A stretch of DNA of 64,000 nucleotides from an uncultured Sphingorhabdus sp. (GTDB taxonomy: Bacteria; Pseudomonadota; Alphaproteobacteria; Sphingomonadales; Sphingomonadaceae): the NCBI GenBank assembly GCA_947501885.1, contig CANMXN010000001.1:1054001-1118000 (forward strand). The letters are read 5' to 3'. Below the pieces are notes generated by a model. The model was not told where the DNA came from. It searched no databases and was given only the letters and a program-made list of their open reading frames with translations. Made by a program: the position numbers and the translations under genes. Below are positions 52,001 through 61,175 of the stretch, in pieces (the stretch's first letter is position 1; every line of letters begins with the position of its first letter).

Positions 52001-52783
52001 TTAATTATTCCCACAAAGCGACAAATCGGTCTCATCGACATGAGCTCGCATAATGGCATCAAGATCATCTGGATTTGGTTCGTCGACAGATTTAACTTTC
52101 GCAATCATATTGAGGATAGTAAAAGTCGGCATTTTAGGTTCCAATCCTTGAAACAGCCTGACGATCGCTTCTGCCGAAATTGCGCTCGGTTCTGCGCCGA
52201 TATCCTTATTTTTATTCCAACTTATCTTGGCTTCAATCCCAGTCGCTTGCTCGATTGCTGGTAACGCTACTCGCATAGCATTTTCCAATGCATTGTTTCC
52301 ATGCGCGCCCTTTCTCGGGATAAAGTTCTCAAGGAACTGATCTGCTGCGTTCGCAAGCCGAGCAAGATTGTTCTCAAACTGAATAATGTCAAAGTCTGCC
52401 ATGTCAGGTTCTGAGTTTTTTTGCTGAACAGCTAGGTCGTTAAGCGCAACTTGGTAAGCTGGGGAAATCTTTGTTATCAGAAATCTAGTCTTGTCGAGTA
52501 CGCCTATCAACGCGCGAATGTTTGCTTTCTGAGCTTTTGGAGAGCCTACAATTTCTCGTTCAAGCTTTCCTGATAGATACTCTTGAGCTGCATATGTTAA
52601 AACGCCCATGGTTTCATCTCGGCGGTCATTTGAAAGATCAAGGAACGAAACAACGGACTCTACCAATCCGTCAGGAACGTCGAATTCGTCGAGAACCTTC
52701 TCATCGTCTGAGTGTAGCTTATCTTGACTCTGTTGGTCTGCGTCCGGCATTTCCCTGTTACGCTCGTTTTCGTCCCTGCTCAC
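52001..52783 (-). CDS. Hypothetical acidic protein
   Basis: A 260-aa protein without signal peptide or TM helix. The first ~40 residues are polar and acidic (ENEREM-like start, QDKLHSDDEKVLDEFDVP), the rest helical (LKNDLAVQQ-type stretches, FIPRKGAHGNNALENAMRV, AISAEAIVRLFQGLEP). I do not recognise a family. It stands alone with TCCCTGT motifs across its 5' end and is transcribed in the same direction as the phage trio, 48 bp upstream of it, so it may belong to the same accessory unit. Base composition is slightly higher in GC than the core genes to its right. Confidence 0.6.
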   Translation of the reverse strand: MSRDENERNREMPDADQQSQDKLHSDDEKVLDEFDVPDGLVESVVSFLDLSNDRRDETMGVLTYAAQEYLSGKLEREIVGSPKAQKANIRALIGVLDKTRFLITKISPAYQVALNDLAVQQKNSEPDMADFDIIQFENNLARLANAADQFLENFIPRKGAHGNNALENAMRVALPAIEQATGIEAKISWNKNKDIGAEPSAISAEAIVRLFQGLEPKMPTFTILNMIAKVKSVDEPNPDDLDAIMRAHVDETDLSLCGNN

Positions 52784-52920
52784 TTTGAAAAACTCCCTGT
52801 TCCATTTTTAGGGAATTATAACATAGCCTTGGCTGAATTGCGCGCTTCCACACGGATCATTTAAACAAAACTTGAATTCTATTACAAAAATTCCCTGTAT
52901 TTACCCTGCATAACAGGGAA
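52751..52920. repeat. Cluster of TCCCTGT / ACAGGGA motifs
   Basis: TTCCCTGT (52751), CTCCCTGT (52793), TTCCCTGT (52891) and its exact inverse ACAGGGAA (52913) occur within 170 bp, the last two forming an 8-bp inverted repeat. They straddle the start of the 260-aa gene. Similar AACAGGGAA-type motifs occur, from memory, beside mobile DNA in other alphaproteobacteria. Operator or attachment role is undecided. Confidence 0.5.
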
Positions 52921-53153
52921 ACCGATAAGAGACCAGTTCGCTTCAAACTGCGCAGCGCACCATTTTCTTCCTCATATAATGTTACGCCAGCTATATATAC
53001 TATATCAATTAACCTATGTGTGTGTTTATTTAACTTAATAGATAATTCTATGGCCATATAAGGCAGACTGGCCATGTCATAATACAACGTATTGCTTAAT
53101 ACGCAACTGCGATGCCATTATATATAAACCGAGTAAGGTGAGGAAATAAGAAT
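52784..53153. other. Intergenic region with no supportable gene
   Basis: Apart from the TCCCTGT motifs, I see only AT-rich non-coding DNA. The track ORF 52857..53087 (76 aa) has no family resemblance and its start lacks a ribosome-binding sequence. GAGTAAGGTGAGG just before 53154 is a good ribosome-binding region for the following gene. Confidence 0.6.
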
Positions 53154-54005
53154 ATGAGCATTATACCCAATAGACGGAGTGTTTTGGCATATTCTCTTAT
53201 AGCAAGTGCGGGCTTATTAGCGGGTTGTAAAAATGCTAAAACTCACAAAGCTGAAGAGATTGATGCAAAACCTTATGCAGGCAAGCTTGGCGCGCAGCTC
53301 TATACCGTGCGCTCATTATTTGAAAAAGATTATGCCGCCACTCTTAACGCCTTAGCTGATATAGGTTTTAAAGATTGCGAAACAGCAGGCTTTTATAATC
53401 ACAATCCAGCCGATGTACGCAAAGCATTAGACGATGTCGGTATGGTTAGCCGTTCTGCCCATGTACAACTTGATGATATGCGCAATAATTTTGATATGCT
53501 ATTAGAACAAGCCGAAACAATGGGACAGTCCAGCCTTTTCATTTCTTGGATTGCCGAGAAAGAACGCACATTAGATGGCTATCGCGCTATTGCTGATTTA
53601 CTTAATGAGCGTGCATTGGAGGCTAAGAAAGCTGGTAAAACCGTGGGCTATCATAATCATGAATTTGAATTTCTAAAACAAGGTGAAATTAGCGGCTATG
53701 ATATATTGCTAGAGCGCACAGACCCCAAATTAGTAGCGATGGAAATTGATATATTTTGGGCGCATAAAGTAAATATTGATCCCTTAAACTTGTTCAAGAA
53801 AGCACCAGGCCGATTCAAATCTTGCCATATCAAAGACATTGATAGCAATGGAGAAATGGCAGATGTCGGTGATGGTGAAATTAATTTTGCTAGCATCTTG
53901 AGCAAATATAAAGAGGCAGGGATTGAACAATTTTATGTGGAACATGATAATGCCGCGCAGCCATTGGTTTCATTAAGCAAAGGCTTCAACCATTTGATGC
54001 GATAA
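53154..54005 (+). CDS. Exported sugar phosphate isomerase/epimerase-like lipoprotein
   Basis: A 283-aa TIM-barrel protein of the AP-endonuclease-2/xylose-isomerase-like superfamily. The N-terminus (NRRSVLAYSLIASAGLLAGC) carries an Arg pair and a lipobox ending at Cys25, so it is exported and lipidated, possibly by Tat given the Arg-Arg. The barrel shows GKLGAQLYTVRSL, VGYHNHEFEF, MEIDIFWAHK and FKSCHIKDID, with His/Glu/Asp that usually bind a divalent metal. Substrate unknown; similar exported forms in sphingomonads are linked to carbohydrate metabolism. Confidence 0.85.
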   Translation: MSIIPNRRSVLAYSLIASAGLLAGCKNAKTHKAEEIDAKPYAGKLGAQLYTVRSLFEKDYAATLNALADIGFKDCETAGFYNHNPADVRKALDDVGMVSRSAHVQLDDMRNNFDMLLEQAETMGQSSLFISWIAEKERTLDGYRAIADLLNERALEAKKAGKTVGYHNHEFEFLKQGEISGYDILLERTDPKLVAMEIDIFWAHKVNIDPLNLFKKAPGRFKSCHIKDIDSNGEMADVGDGEINFASILSKYKEAGIEQFYVEHDNAAQPLVSLSKGFNHLMR

Positions 54006-54157
54006 GATATTATTGGTTTATGCTTACAAAACCATCCTATATCTATTTTTGTACAATCTCGGTTCAAATAACTATTGGCATAGATTCTAATATATTGATT
54101 GCATCAGTGCGTATAAATAGAGATAGAGAATAGCATTAAATATGAGCGGAGAATGAA

Positions 54158-54634
54158 GTGAGCGGCAAACCATCAAAAGACGATCCATCTCAAATAGCAG
54201 CGCAAAGCAACAGCATGTTGGCCAAGCCTGCGTTCGGCAAACAACAATATGAGATGAAAATTACCCGTGCAAAAGACAAAAACCTTAAAGCGGCAGAACA
54301 TTCTATCTATCAAATTGCGCAAGAGATTAAAAACTTTGAAAATGATCTTACCGAGGACGAAGAAGCCTTTATGTGCATCATTGGTGGGCCATCAGGCAGC
54401 GCAATTTTTCTCAATGGAATCATTCCGCTTGGCTTGGATAAGGTCGTATTTGTTGGTAAGAATGAACGCGGCGAAAAGGCACGCCTCATCCAACATGTTA
54501 GCCAGATTAATATCATGCTACAATCAGTACCGATTGCTCCCGAAATCGAACCACGGCGCTTTGGCATTGGTTTTCATGCGCAATTAGGGGATGACGATGA
54601 AGAAGCCAATATGGAAGATAAGCCCGAAGATTAA
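54158..54634 (+). CDS. Conserved hypothetical protein
   Basis: A 158-aa acidic cytoplasmic protein starting at GTG, with GCGGAG about 8 nt upstream. The N-terminal 40 residues look disordered (KDDPSQIAAQSNSMLAKP), then MKITRAKDKNLKAAEHSIYQIAQEIKNFENDLTEDEEAF and GPSGSAIFLNGIIPLGLDKVVF form a small fold. The C-terminal tail is strongly acidic. I do not recognise the family but the composition and ribosome-binding site support a real gene. Convergent with the small gene at 54.7 kb. Confidence 0.65.
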   Translation: MSGKPSKDDPSQIAAQSNSMLAKPAFGKQQYEMKITRAKDKNLKAAEHSIYQIAQEIKNFENDLTEDEEAFMCIIGGPSGSAIFLNGIIPLGLDKVVFVGKNERGEKARLIQHVSQINIMLQSVPIAPEIEPRRFGIGFHAQLGDDDEEANMEDKPED

Positions 54635-54661
54635 GGTTCATATTAAAACCTCCTATGAGAA

Positions 54662-54844
54662 TTAATCTCCCGCAATAATCTCACTAGGCTCCTCACGAAC
54701 CAATATAGTATTTTCGGGCAGACCAATAAAAGTGATCAAAGTCCCTTGTTTGCCGTGACGCATTGTCGCAATATTGTCGAGATTAAATGTCACTTTGTCG
54801 TCATCTTGTGACAAAGCCAAAGTACATGTTTTCCATTGCCGCAT
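54662..54844 (-). CDS. Small conserved hypothetical protein (60 aa)
   Basis: A 60-aa protein reading WKTCTLALSQDDDKVTFNLDN, then IATMRHGKQGTLITFIGL and ENTILVREEPSEII. The alternating hydrophobic pattern suggests a single beta-barrel-like domain with four or five strands. No stronger alternative frame exists here and the codon use matches the neighbours, so I think it is genuine. Function unknown. Confidence 0.6.
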   Translation of the reverse strand: MRQWKTCTLALSQDDDKVTFNLDNIATMRHGKQGTLITFIGLPENTILVREEPSEIIAGD

Positions 54845-54922
54845 AATATTATACCCTTCATCATAAAATCATAACCATCACATAAAGCTTGACCAACACC
54901 ACGTCAAAGTTAAGGGACAATT

Positions 54923-55918
54923 ATGTTATTTTTTTCTGATAATGCTGCGCCTGTACACCCCAAAATTATGCAAGCAATTGTAGAGGCAGATCATATCGAT
55001 CAAGCTTATGATGGTGATCGATGGTCTGCACAGCTTGATGAAAAATTTGGGGCTCTTTTTGGCCAAGAAGTATGCGTGCTATGGGTACCAACGGGCACTG
55101 CTGCCAATTGCATTGCACTGGCCGAGATGTGCTTGCCGCATCAAGCGATTATTTGCCACAAAGAAAGTCATATCGAAACCGATGAATGCGGCGCACCAGG
55201 GTTTTATACCGCCGGGGCCAAGCTAATTCACGCCGCAGGTGAGGCCGCTAAACTCTCGCCGCAAAGCATATCTGAAGTGTTGGAGCAAATTCGCCCCGAT
55301 GTACATCAAGCGCAAGCCGCCGTCGTCTCCATCACCAATGCCAGCGAATATGGCGCGGTTTATACCCCTCAAGAAGTCGCCACTATATCCGCGCTCTGCC
55401 AGTCAAAAGGATTAAAACTACATATGGATGGTGCCCGCTTTGCCAATGCTGTGGCATCGCAAAAATGCGATCCAGCAGACATGGTACGCGGGGTTGATGC
55501 GCTATCTTTTGGCTGCGTTAAAAATGGCGGGATGAATGCCGAAGCCTTAATATTTTTTGATCTAGAGCTGGCCAAGCAAAGTCAATACCGCCGCAAGCGT
55601 GCTGGCCATTTACTTTCTAAAGGCCGTTTTTTAGCAGCGCAACTCTTGGCAATGATAGAGGATAATCTCTGGTTAGAAAACGCACGCAGCGCCAATCAAG
55701 CTGCGAGCATTATCGCCAATGCTTGCGGTGATCGTTTGCTCTATCCTGTCGAGGCCAATGAGATCTTTATAAGATTATCTACCGAAGAAGCTGCCAGCTT
55801 ACGCAGCAAAGGTTTTGATTTTTATGATTGGGGCGTTGGACAAGCAAGGCTGGTGACCAGTTGGCATCATAAAGCCGCTGATGTTCAGCCGCTCGCAGAT
55901 GCTATATCTAATCTATAA
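54923..55918 (+). CDS. Threonine aldolase family PLP enzyme (beta-eliminating lyase superfamily)
   Basis: A 331-aa pyridoxal-phosphate enzyme related to low-specificity L-threonine aldolase, which splits threonine and allo-threonine into glycine and acetaldehyde. The opening SDNAAPVHPKIMQAI, VPTGTAANCIAL, LHMDGARFANA with the PLP-nitrogen Asp, and SFGCVKNGG with the Schiff-base Lys200 are in place. Length is normal. Stop and start of the following transporter gene overlap (TAATG), so the two are co-transcribed. Confidence 0.88.
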   Translation: MLFFSDNAAPVHPKIMQAIVEADHIDQAYDGDRWSAQLDEKFGALFGQEVCVLWVPTGTAANCIALAEMCLPHQAIICHKESHIETDECGAPGFYTAGAKLIHAAGEAAKLSPQSISEVLEQIRPDVHQAQAAVVSITNASEYGAVYTPQEVATISALCQSKGLKLHMDGARFANAVASQKCDPADMVRGVDALSFGCVKNGGMNAEALIFFDLELAKQSQYRRKRAGHLLSKGRFLAAQLLAMIEDNLWLENARSANQAASIIANACGDRLLYPVEANEIFIRLSTEEAASLRSKGFDFYDWGVGQARLVTSWHHKAADVQPLADAISNL

Positions 55919-56856
55919 TGAGCGACACCAAACAACCACCTCCCAGTAATAACAACCAACCCCTTTTGCAACCAAGCATCATATTACCATTCATTTTTGT
56001 CTCCTTGGTTTGGGGTGCAACATGGCTGGTCATCCGTGATCAATTGGGCAGTGTCCCCGCCAGTTGGTCCGTAACCTATCGCTTTGCACTAGCGACCATA
56101 GGCATGTTTGCGTTAGCAATGGTGATGCGCTTACCTCTCAAAATAAATAAGTCTCTGATGGGTATCGCATTCATCCTTGGCCTGTTTCAATTTTTTGCCA
56201 ATTTCAACTTTGTCTATCGCGCAGAATATTACATCACATCAGGATTAGTGGCGGTATGCTTTGCCCTGCTAATGATCCCCAATGCAATCATGGGCCGTCT
56301 GTTACTTAACGAGAAAATCAATCGTAATTTTATTATTGGTTCAGCGATAGCATGTTGCGGCGTCGCTCTGCTCTTTTTGCAAGAATATCGGGCCAGCGGA
56401 TTACCGCTTAATACTATATTGCTCGGCACAGGTTTCGCTTTGCTCGGCGTGATTTCAGCATCAATTGCCAATATTATACAAGCTTTAGAACGAGCCAAGT
56501 CCGTTCCATTGGTTAGCTTACTCGCATGGTCAATGCTTTGGGGCACGCTATTAGATGGCGCCTATGCGCTAATAATATATGGTCCGCCTATAATTGAAAG
56601 CCGCACTACCTATTTGGTAGGTATTGGATATTTGGCCATAATAGGAACGGTATTAACTTTCCCACTGTATTTTGGTTTAGTACGCAAAATTGGAGCCGCC
56701 CGCGCTGCTTACACCAGCGTAGCAGTCCCCATTGTCGCAATGATATTATCGACTATCTTTGAGGATTATCAATGGTCATTCTTGGCAGGGTCTGGGGCAA
56801 TATTGGCTTTATTAGGATTGCTCATTGCCATGCAAGCACGTAGCCCCAAACGGTAA
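55918..56856 (+). CDS. DMT superfamily (EamA) transporter
   Basis: A 312-aa inner-membrane protein with ten probable helices in two EamA repeats; FVSLVWGATWLVIRDQLGSVPASW is the usual first-helix motif. YRAEYYITSGLVAV and AAYTSVAVPIVAMILSTIFEDYQW mark the end of each repeat. Substrates of this family are small metabolites or amino acids; here possibly one linked to the aldolase gene it overlaps, but that is speculation. The last 88 nt overlap the convergent epimerase gene. Confidence 0.9.
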   Translation: MSDTKQPPPSNNNQPLLQPSIILPFIFVSLVWGATWLVIRDQLGSVPASWSVTYRFALATIGMFALAMVMRLPLKINKSLMGIAFILGLFQFFANFNFVYRAEYYITSGLVAVCFALLMIPNAIMGRLLLNEKINRNFIIGSAIACCGVALLFLQEYRASGLPLNTILLGTGFALLGVISASIANIIQALERAKSVPLVSLLAWSMLWGTLLDGAYALIIYGPPIIESRTTYLVGIGYLAIIGTVLTFPLYFGLVRKIGAARAAYTSVAVPIVAMILSTIFEDYQWSFLAGSGAILALLGLLIAMQARSPKR

Positions 56857-57632
56857 TTATAATATTGCGGTTCCCAAGCCAACAACCGCTTAGCTTTGCC
56901 GTTGGCAACGCGGCGGTTTTCGGCATAAAATCCCATCGCCATTTCCGATAGATTAGCCTCTTCGAGCGATTGCAGCGGCGGCACATCCATCCCAAGCATT
57001 TGCGCCGCGAAAGCGATCACTTCATTCTGGCTACAGGGTTCATCATCCGCTATATTAAAAACGCCAGCATGAGGCCTATCAATTGCCGCCATCACTGCAC
57101 CAATTATGTCATCGACATGGATACGGCTAAAAACTTGATCGGGCATATCAATACGGCGTGCTTTGCCCGATGCCATCCGTTCCAATGCACTACGTTCTGG
57201 ACCATATATCCCTGGCAAACGAAAGATATGCATATCTCTACGCAGTTTTTGCCATTGACTATCTGCATCGCTACGTTCTTTGCGGCGACCGCTTCCGATA
57301 TCAGCGCTTTCATCCACCCAAGCGCCGCGGGCATCACCATAGACACCGCTCGAGGACAAATAACCGCTCCATTGTAGATTAGTATCGGCAATCGCTTGGC
57401 CATATTTTTCCAGCACAGGATCACCGCCGCTGCGCATCGGCGGCACCGAAGATAATATATGCGTTGCTTTATTCAATACACTTAAAACAGCCTCTTCATC
57501 ATCAAAGGCTATGGCCTGCTCACTAGCTTTGCGTTTGGTCGCGCTCACGTTCCAACCATCAGCGCGAAGCCGCGCCATCAATCGCCCCGATGTATAGCCG
57601 AGGCCAAATATATGCATATGTTTGCTCATCAT
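56769..57632 (-). CDS. NAD(P)-dependent epimerase/SDR-like protein
   Basis: An extended short-chain dehydrogenase with a Rossmann motif near the start (HIFGLGYTSGRLMARL). I start it at ATGATG following AAAGGAAGA (287 aa); the track start lies 20 codons earlier without a ribosome-binding sequence. YLSSSGVYGDARGAWVDES has the Ser/Tyr catalytic region, and RLPGIYGPERSAL is the family motif after it. The YeeZ/YbjS-like type commonly lacks a defined substrate. Its 3' end overlaps the convergent DMT transporter gene by 88 nt, an unusual arrangement. Confidence 0.85.
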   Translation of the reverse strand: MMSKHMHIFGLGYTSGRLMARLRADGWNVSATKRKASEQAIAFDDEEAVLSVLNKATHILSSVPPMRSGGDPVLEKYGQAIADTNLQWSGYLSSSGVYGDARGAWVDESADIGSGRRKERSDADSQWQKLRRDMHIFRLPGIYGPERSALERMASGKARRIDMPDQVFSRIHVDDIIGAVMAAIDRPHAGVFNIADDEPCSQNEVIAFAAQMLGMDVPPLQSLEEANLSEMAMGFYAENRRVANGKAKRLLAWEPQYYNYRLGLRACMAMSNPNKANIAPDPAKNDH

Positions 57633-57729
57633 TCTTCCTTTGCGATGAATTGGATAAAAATCAACCGCTATTGGACCTTGCGCAAAAATCATGCTGCTTT
57701 ATCAATGGAGACTATAATAAGGATTTATA

Positions 57730-58530
57730 ATGCACGCGATTACCAAATATCAGGCCGAGAACCTATCGAAGCAAGATTCTCCTTATGCTATTCATCATGG
57801 ATTTTTGGGTCGTAAAGGTGGCGTCTCAACAGGGCTTTATCATGGCCTTAATGTCGGGCTTGGTTCTGATGATGATCGCGGGACAATTATAGCAAATCGC
57901 AAAATGGCAGCTGATTCTATAATAGCCGATGCAGTGCTGCACAGCGTTCACCAAATCCATAGCAATATTGCTGTAATAGCCGATGATACAACATTATCCG
58001 ATAATCGCCCACAGGCCGATGCGCTGGTAACCAATCAACCCAATATATTGCTTGGTATTTTAACCGCTGATTGCGTTCCTATATTATTTGCCGATGCCAG
58101 TGCGGGCGTGATTGGGGCGGCGCATGCAGGATGGAAAGGCGCGATAACAGGGGTTAGCGATAGCACTATCGAGAAAATGGAGCGATTGGGCGCAAAGCGC
58201 GATACTATATCATGTGCTATTGGACCCTGTATTGCACAGAAAAGCTATGAGGTTGATGCAGCTTTTTTTGAGCGTTTCATGGATGATGACAGCGCTAATG
58301 AACATTTTTTCAAGGCAGGGAAAACAGGGCATTATCAATTCGACATAGAAGCCTATGTCGCATCACGCCTTGCCAAGGCTGGCATCACCAATATCGCATG
58401 TTTGGGTCAAGACACCTATAGCCAAGAAGATACCTTTTACAGCTACCGAAGGTCATGCCACAAAGGTGAAGAAGGCTATGGACGGCAAATATCTATCATC
58501 GGTATGACGCATAATCAGGTAGCATCATGA
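57730..58530 (+). CDS. pgeF: PgeF-type purine nucleoside phosphorylase / laccase-domain protein
   Basis: A 266-aa member of the YfiH/PgeF (DUF152) family, long called polyphenol oxidase and more recently shown in several members to act on peptidoglycan precursors or purine nucleosides. The metal-binding positions are visible: HSVHQIHSN, LTADCVPILF, GAAHAGWKGAITG and IGPCIAQKSYEV. Length is normal. It is followed by a transporter gene with a 4-nt overlap (ATGA). Confidence 0.9.
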   Translation: MHAITKYQAENLSKQDSPYAIHHGFLGRKGGVSTGLYHGLNVGLGSDDDRGTIIANRKMAADSIIADAVLHSVHQIHSNIAVIADDTTLSDNRPQADALVTNQPNILLGILTADCVPILFADASAGVIGAAHAGWKGAITGVSDSTIEKMERLGAKRDTISCAIGPCIAQKSYEVDAAFFERFMDDDSANEHFFKAGKTGHYQFDIEAYVASRLAKAGITNIACLGQDTYSQEDTFYSYRRSCHKGEEGYGRQISIIGMTHNQVAS

Positions 58531-59975
58531 GTACGCAGCGCATGGGATTATGGGGCGGCATTGTGCTTTTCATCATCATGCTGCTTAGCCCTGCCCCGCA
58601 AGGCATAGAGGCAAGCGCATGGAATGTTTCGGCGCTTGTTATCCTCATGGCAATATGGTGGATGAGCCAAGCCGTACCGCTTACTATTACGGCTTTATTG
58701 CCCTTTCTAGCATTACCCATGATGAATATTATGGATGCGCGTGCTGTCGCTGCGAAATATTATTCCCCTATTTTGTTTCTCATTCTCGGCGGGGCATTTA
58801 TCGCGCTAGCTATAGAACGAACGGGTTTGCATAGGCGCGTTGCACTGTTCATTGTTAGCAAAACTGGCAATAGCGCTATCAGCCTATTATTGGCTTTCAT
58901 GGCTGCCACTGCCTTTCTATCGATGATCATATCCAACACATCGACCACGCTGATTATGATACCGATTGCATTAGCAGTGCTGAGCGCGGGCGGCGTGAAA
59001 AAATCTGAAACTGTCGGTTTTGCAGGGGCGCTGATAATGGGTATTGCCTTTGCCGCATCTATTGGCGGCCTAGGAACATTAGTGGGATCTCCTACCAATG
59101 CTATTGCCGTGGGCCTCATCAACCAGCAACTCAATATTGATATTAATTTTATAACATGGGCAAAATATGGCCTGCCGATCGTTATTATCGGCATTCCTCT
59201 GTGCGCGCTTATTTTGGCTAAGGTTCAAAAATTATCTGACCATCCTTTTGATGTTATAGCGGCTCAGCAAGCAATTGGTGATAGTGGCCAGTGGAGCAGT
59301 GCGGAAAAAAGGGTCGTGATAATCGTTATGATCGTGATGGCAGGATGGATATTTCTGCCCTTCTTACAATCTATCACGCCAGATGGGGCGCTCACCGATG
59401 GCAGCATTGCTATTGCGGGGGCCTTAACATTATTTATCGTTGGCGATGGCGGCAAATCAAAGGATCAAAAATCAGGAGGTCAAGAATCAAGAGATCAAAA
59501 ATCACGCCCACTGCTCATATGGGATGAAGCCAATAAAGCGCCATGGGGTGTGATTATGATGTTTGGTGGCGGCCTTGCATTGGCTGCTGGAATTACGGAA
59601 TCGGGACTTGCGGATTGGCTCGGTTCGGCGCTCGAACAATTTGCCACTATTCACCCGCTTATCATTGCACTCATCATTGTGACTTTGATTATCATCATCA
59701 CCGAATTTGCCTCTAACGTCGCAACTGCAACGGGCATCATACCCATAATAGCGGCTCTTGTTCTGGCCACAGGCGCAGACCCTTGGGTGCTGGCTATACC
59801 TGCGGCAATGGCGGCAAGTTGGGGCTTTATGCTGCCATCAGGCACTGGACCAAATGCGCTGGCATGGTCCACGGGACATATCAGCCTGCCCAAGATGCTT
59901 ACCGCAGGTTTGATCATTGATATCATGGGTATTCCGCTCATTGCATTGAGCGCCTGGATAGTATCCTCACTATAA
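58527..59975 (+). CDS. DASS/SLC13 family anion permease
   Basis: A 482-aa sodium-coupled transporter of the divalent anion family (di- and tricarboxylates or sulfate). The two Na/substrate hairpin motifs are ISNTSTTLIMIPIA, near residue 135, and FASNVATATGIIPIIAAL in the second half; SWGFMLPSGTGPNALAW is typical. Between the two halves (about residues 310-330) is a hydrophilic insertion of three imperfect pentapeptide repeats encoded by a 15-nt DNA repeat. Substrate is not predictable here. Confidence 0.88.
   Translation: MSTQRMGLWGGIVLFIIMLLSPAPQGIEASAWNVSALVILMAIWWMSQAVPLTITALLPFLALPMMNIMDARAVAAKYYSPILFLILGGAFIALAIERTGLHRRVALFIVSKTGNSAISLLLAFMAATAFLSMIISNTSTTLIMIPIALAVLSAGGVKKSETVGFAGALIMGIAFAASIGGLGTLVGSPTNAIAVGLINQQLNIDINFITWAKYGLPIVIIGIPLCALILAKVQKLSDHPFDVIAAQQAIGDSGQWSSAEKRVVIIVMIVMAGWIFLPFLQSITPDGALTDGSIAIAGALTLFIVGDGGKSKDQKSGGQESRDQKSRPLLIWDEANKAPWGVIMMFGGGLALAAGITESGLADWLGSALEQFATIHPLIIALIIVTLIIIITEFASNVATATGIIPIIAALVLATGADPWVLAIPAAMAASWGFMLPSGTGPNALAWSTGHISLPKMLTAGLIIDIMGIPLIALSAWIVSSL
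59461..59504 (+). repeat. Imperfect 15-nt triple repeat inside the DASS gene
   Basis: AGGATCAAAAATCA, GGAGGTCAAGAATCA and AGAGATCAAAAATCA follow one another, encoding DQKSGG, QESRD and QKSRP. The unit is a multiple of three and lies in a cytoplasmic loop, so copy-number changes would be tolerated. Confidence 0.7.
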
Positions 59976-60035
59976 ATATTTCTCATGAAATCCATAAGAT
60001 AGTTACAATAGATAATCAATTTTTACGTCTTGTGT

Positions 60036-61175
60036 ATGCAATTAAATTCGGGCAAACAGATTTCAATGGATAATATGGCCGACTTTAGCGAGGAAATCGC
60101 GCAAGATGGAGATTTGAAACTCAAGCTTTCGGGTCAATTAACGATTTGCCATATTGGCGGGTTTGATGAAAGATTGCGCGGATTAGACGGCCAAGTTAAA
60201 CAAATAGACATTAGCGATATAGGGCCGATCGATACGGTCGGCGCATGGCTGATTTTTCGTACTGCACAAATTAATGATGCACAAATTGTAGGTGAAAATG
60301 CAGAAGCATCACGCCTCATCAGCGAATTATCAGAAAACCCCGTAAATGATGTAGCTCCAAGTTTTAAACAAGATCCAGCTAGCCGCATTTTCTCTGAAAT
60401 AGGTGAAGCAATTGTGAGCGTGTTTCAAACCATGCTCAATTTCACAAGCTTTGTTGGTCAGGTTATTATTGCCCTGTTGACAGTTATCATTCATCCCTCT
60501 CGTCTTCGCGTCAATGCTATCATTCAACGTTTTGACATGGTTGGTGTCAGGGCGCTTTCTATTGTTGGCTTGATGAGCTTTCTTATCGGTGTTGTAGTAG
60601 CACAGCAAGGCGCGGTACAGCTGCGTCAATTTGGTGCAGAAGTATTCACCGTTAATTTGGTAGGCCGATTAACATTTCGTGAACTTGGTGTCCTGATGAG
60701 CGCAATCATGATTGCAGGCCGTTCAGGCTCTTCTTTTGCGGCACAAATTGGAACTATGAAAATCACCGAAGAGATAGATGCTATGCGCGTTATTGGCGTA
60801 TCGCCTATCGAAGCCTTAGTATTACCTAGAGTTTTTGCGACAGTGATTATGATGCCTTTAGTCGGCTTTTATGCCTGTCTAATGTCTATCATAGGTGCGG
60901 GTTTACTCACATGGATTGTATTAGATATGCCGCCTGTCACTTTCACGGATAGAATTAGAGAAGTCACCCCAATAACCGACCTATATATCGCTATGATTAA
61001 AGCCCCTGTATTTGGTGCAATCATTGCGCTCGCAGGGTGCTTTCAAGGTATGCAAGTGAAAAATAATGCCGAAGAAGTTGGCTTTAAAACTACTGCGGCG
61101 GTGGTCCAAGCTATTTTCTTAGTGATTGTATTAGATGCATTTTTCGCAATCTTCTTTACAGAGATTGGCTGGTAA
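60036..61175 (+). CDS. mlaE: MlaE-type ABC transporter permease with N-terminal STAS domain
   Basis: Permease of the Mla phospholipid transport system between inner and outer membranes. Residues ~15-105 form a STAS-like domain (LKLSGQLTICHIGGFDERLRGL), a form in which MlaB is fused to MlaE. The MlaE core follows with SGSSFAAQIGTMKITEEIDAMRVIG (EIDAM coupling helix). The track start is a TTG; I take the ATG two codons later, and a further in-frame ATG at 60066 is equally possible because no ribosome-binding site is decisive. Start of a four-gene operon. Confidence 0.9.
   Translation: MQLNSGKQISMDNMADFSEEIAQDGDLKLKLSGQLTICHIGGFDERLRGLDGQVKQIDISDIGPIDTVGAWLIFRTAQINDAQIVGENAEASRLISELSENPVNDVAPSFKQDPASRIFSEIGEAIVSVFQTMLNFTSFVGQVIIALLTVIIHPSRLRVNAIIQRFDMVGVRALSIVGLMSFLIGVVVAQQGAVQLRQFGAEVFTVNLVGRLTFRELGVLMSAIMIAGRSGSSFAAQIGTMKITEEIDAMRVIGVSPIEALVLPRVFATVIMMPLVGFYACLMSIIGAGLLTWIVLDMPPVTFTDRIREVTPITDLYIAMIKAPVFGAIIALAGCFQGMQVKNNAEEVGFKTTAAVVQAIFLVIVLDAFFAIFFTEIGW

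Noticed and set aside
52857-53087. 76-aa minus-strand ORF
   Set aside because: No family texture or ribosome-binding site, and it covers the TCCCTGT inverted repeat; more likely non-coding.
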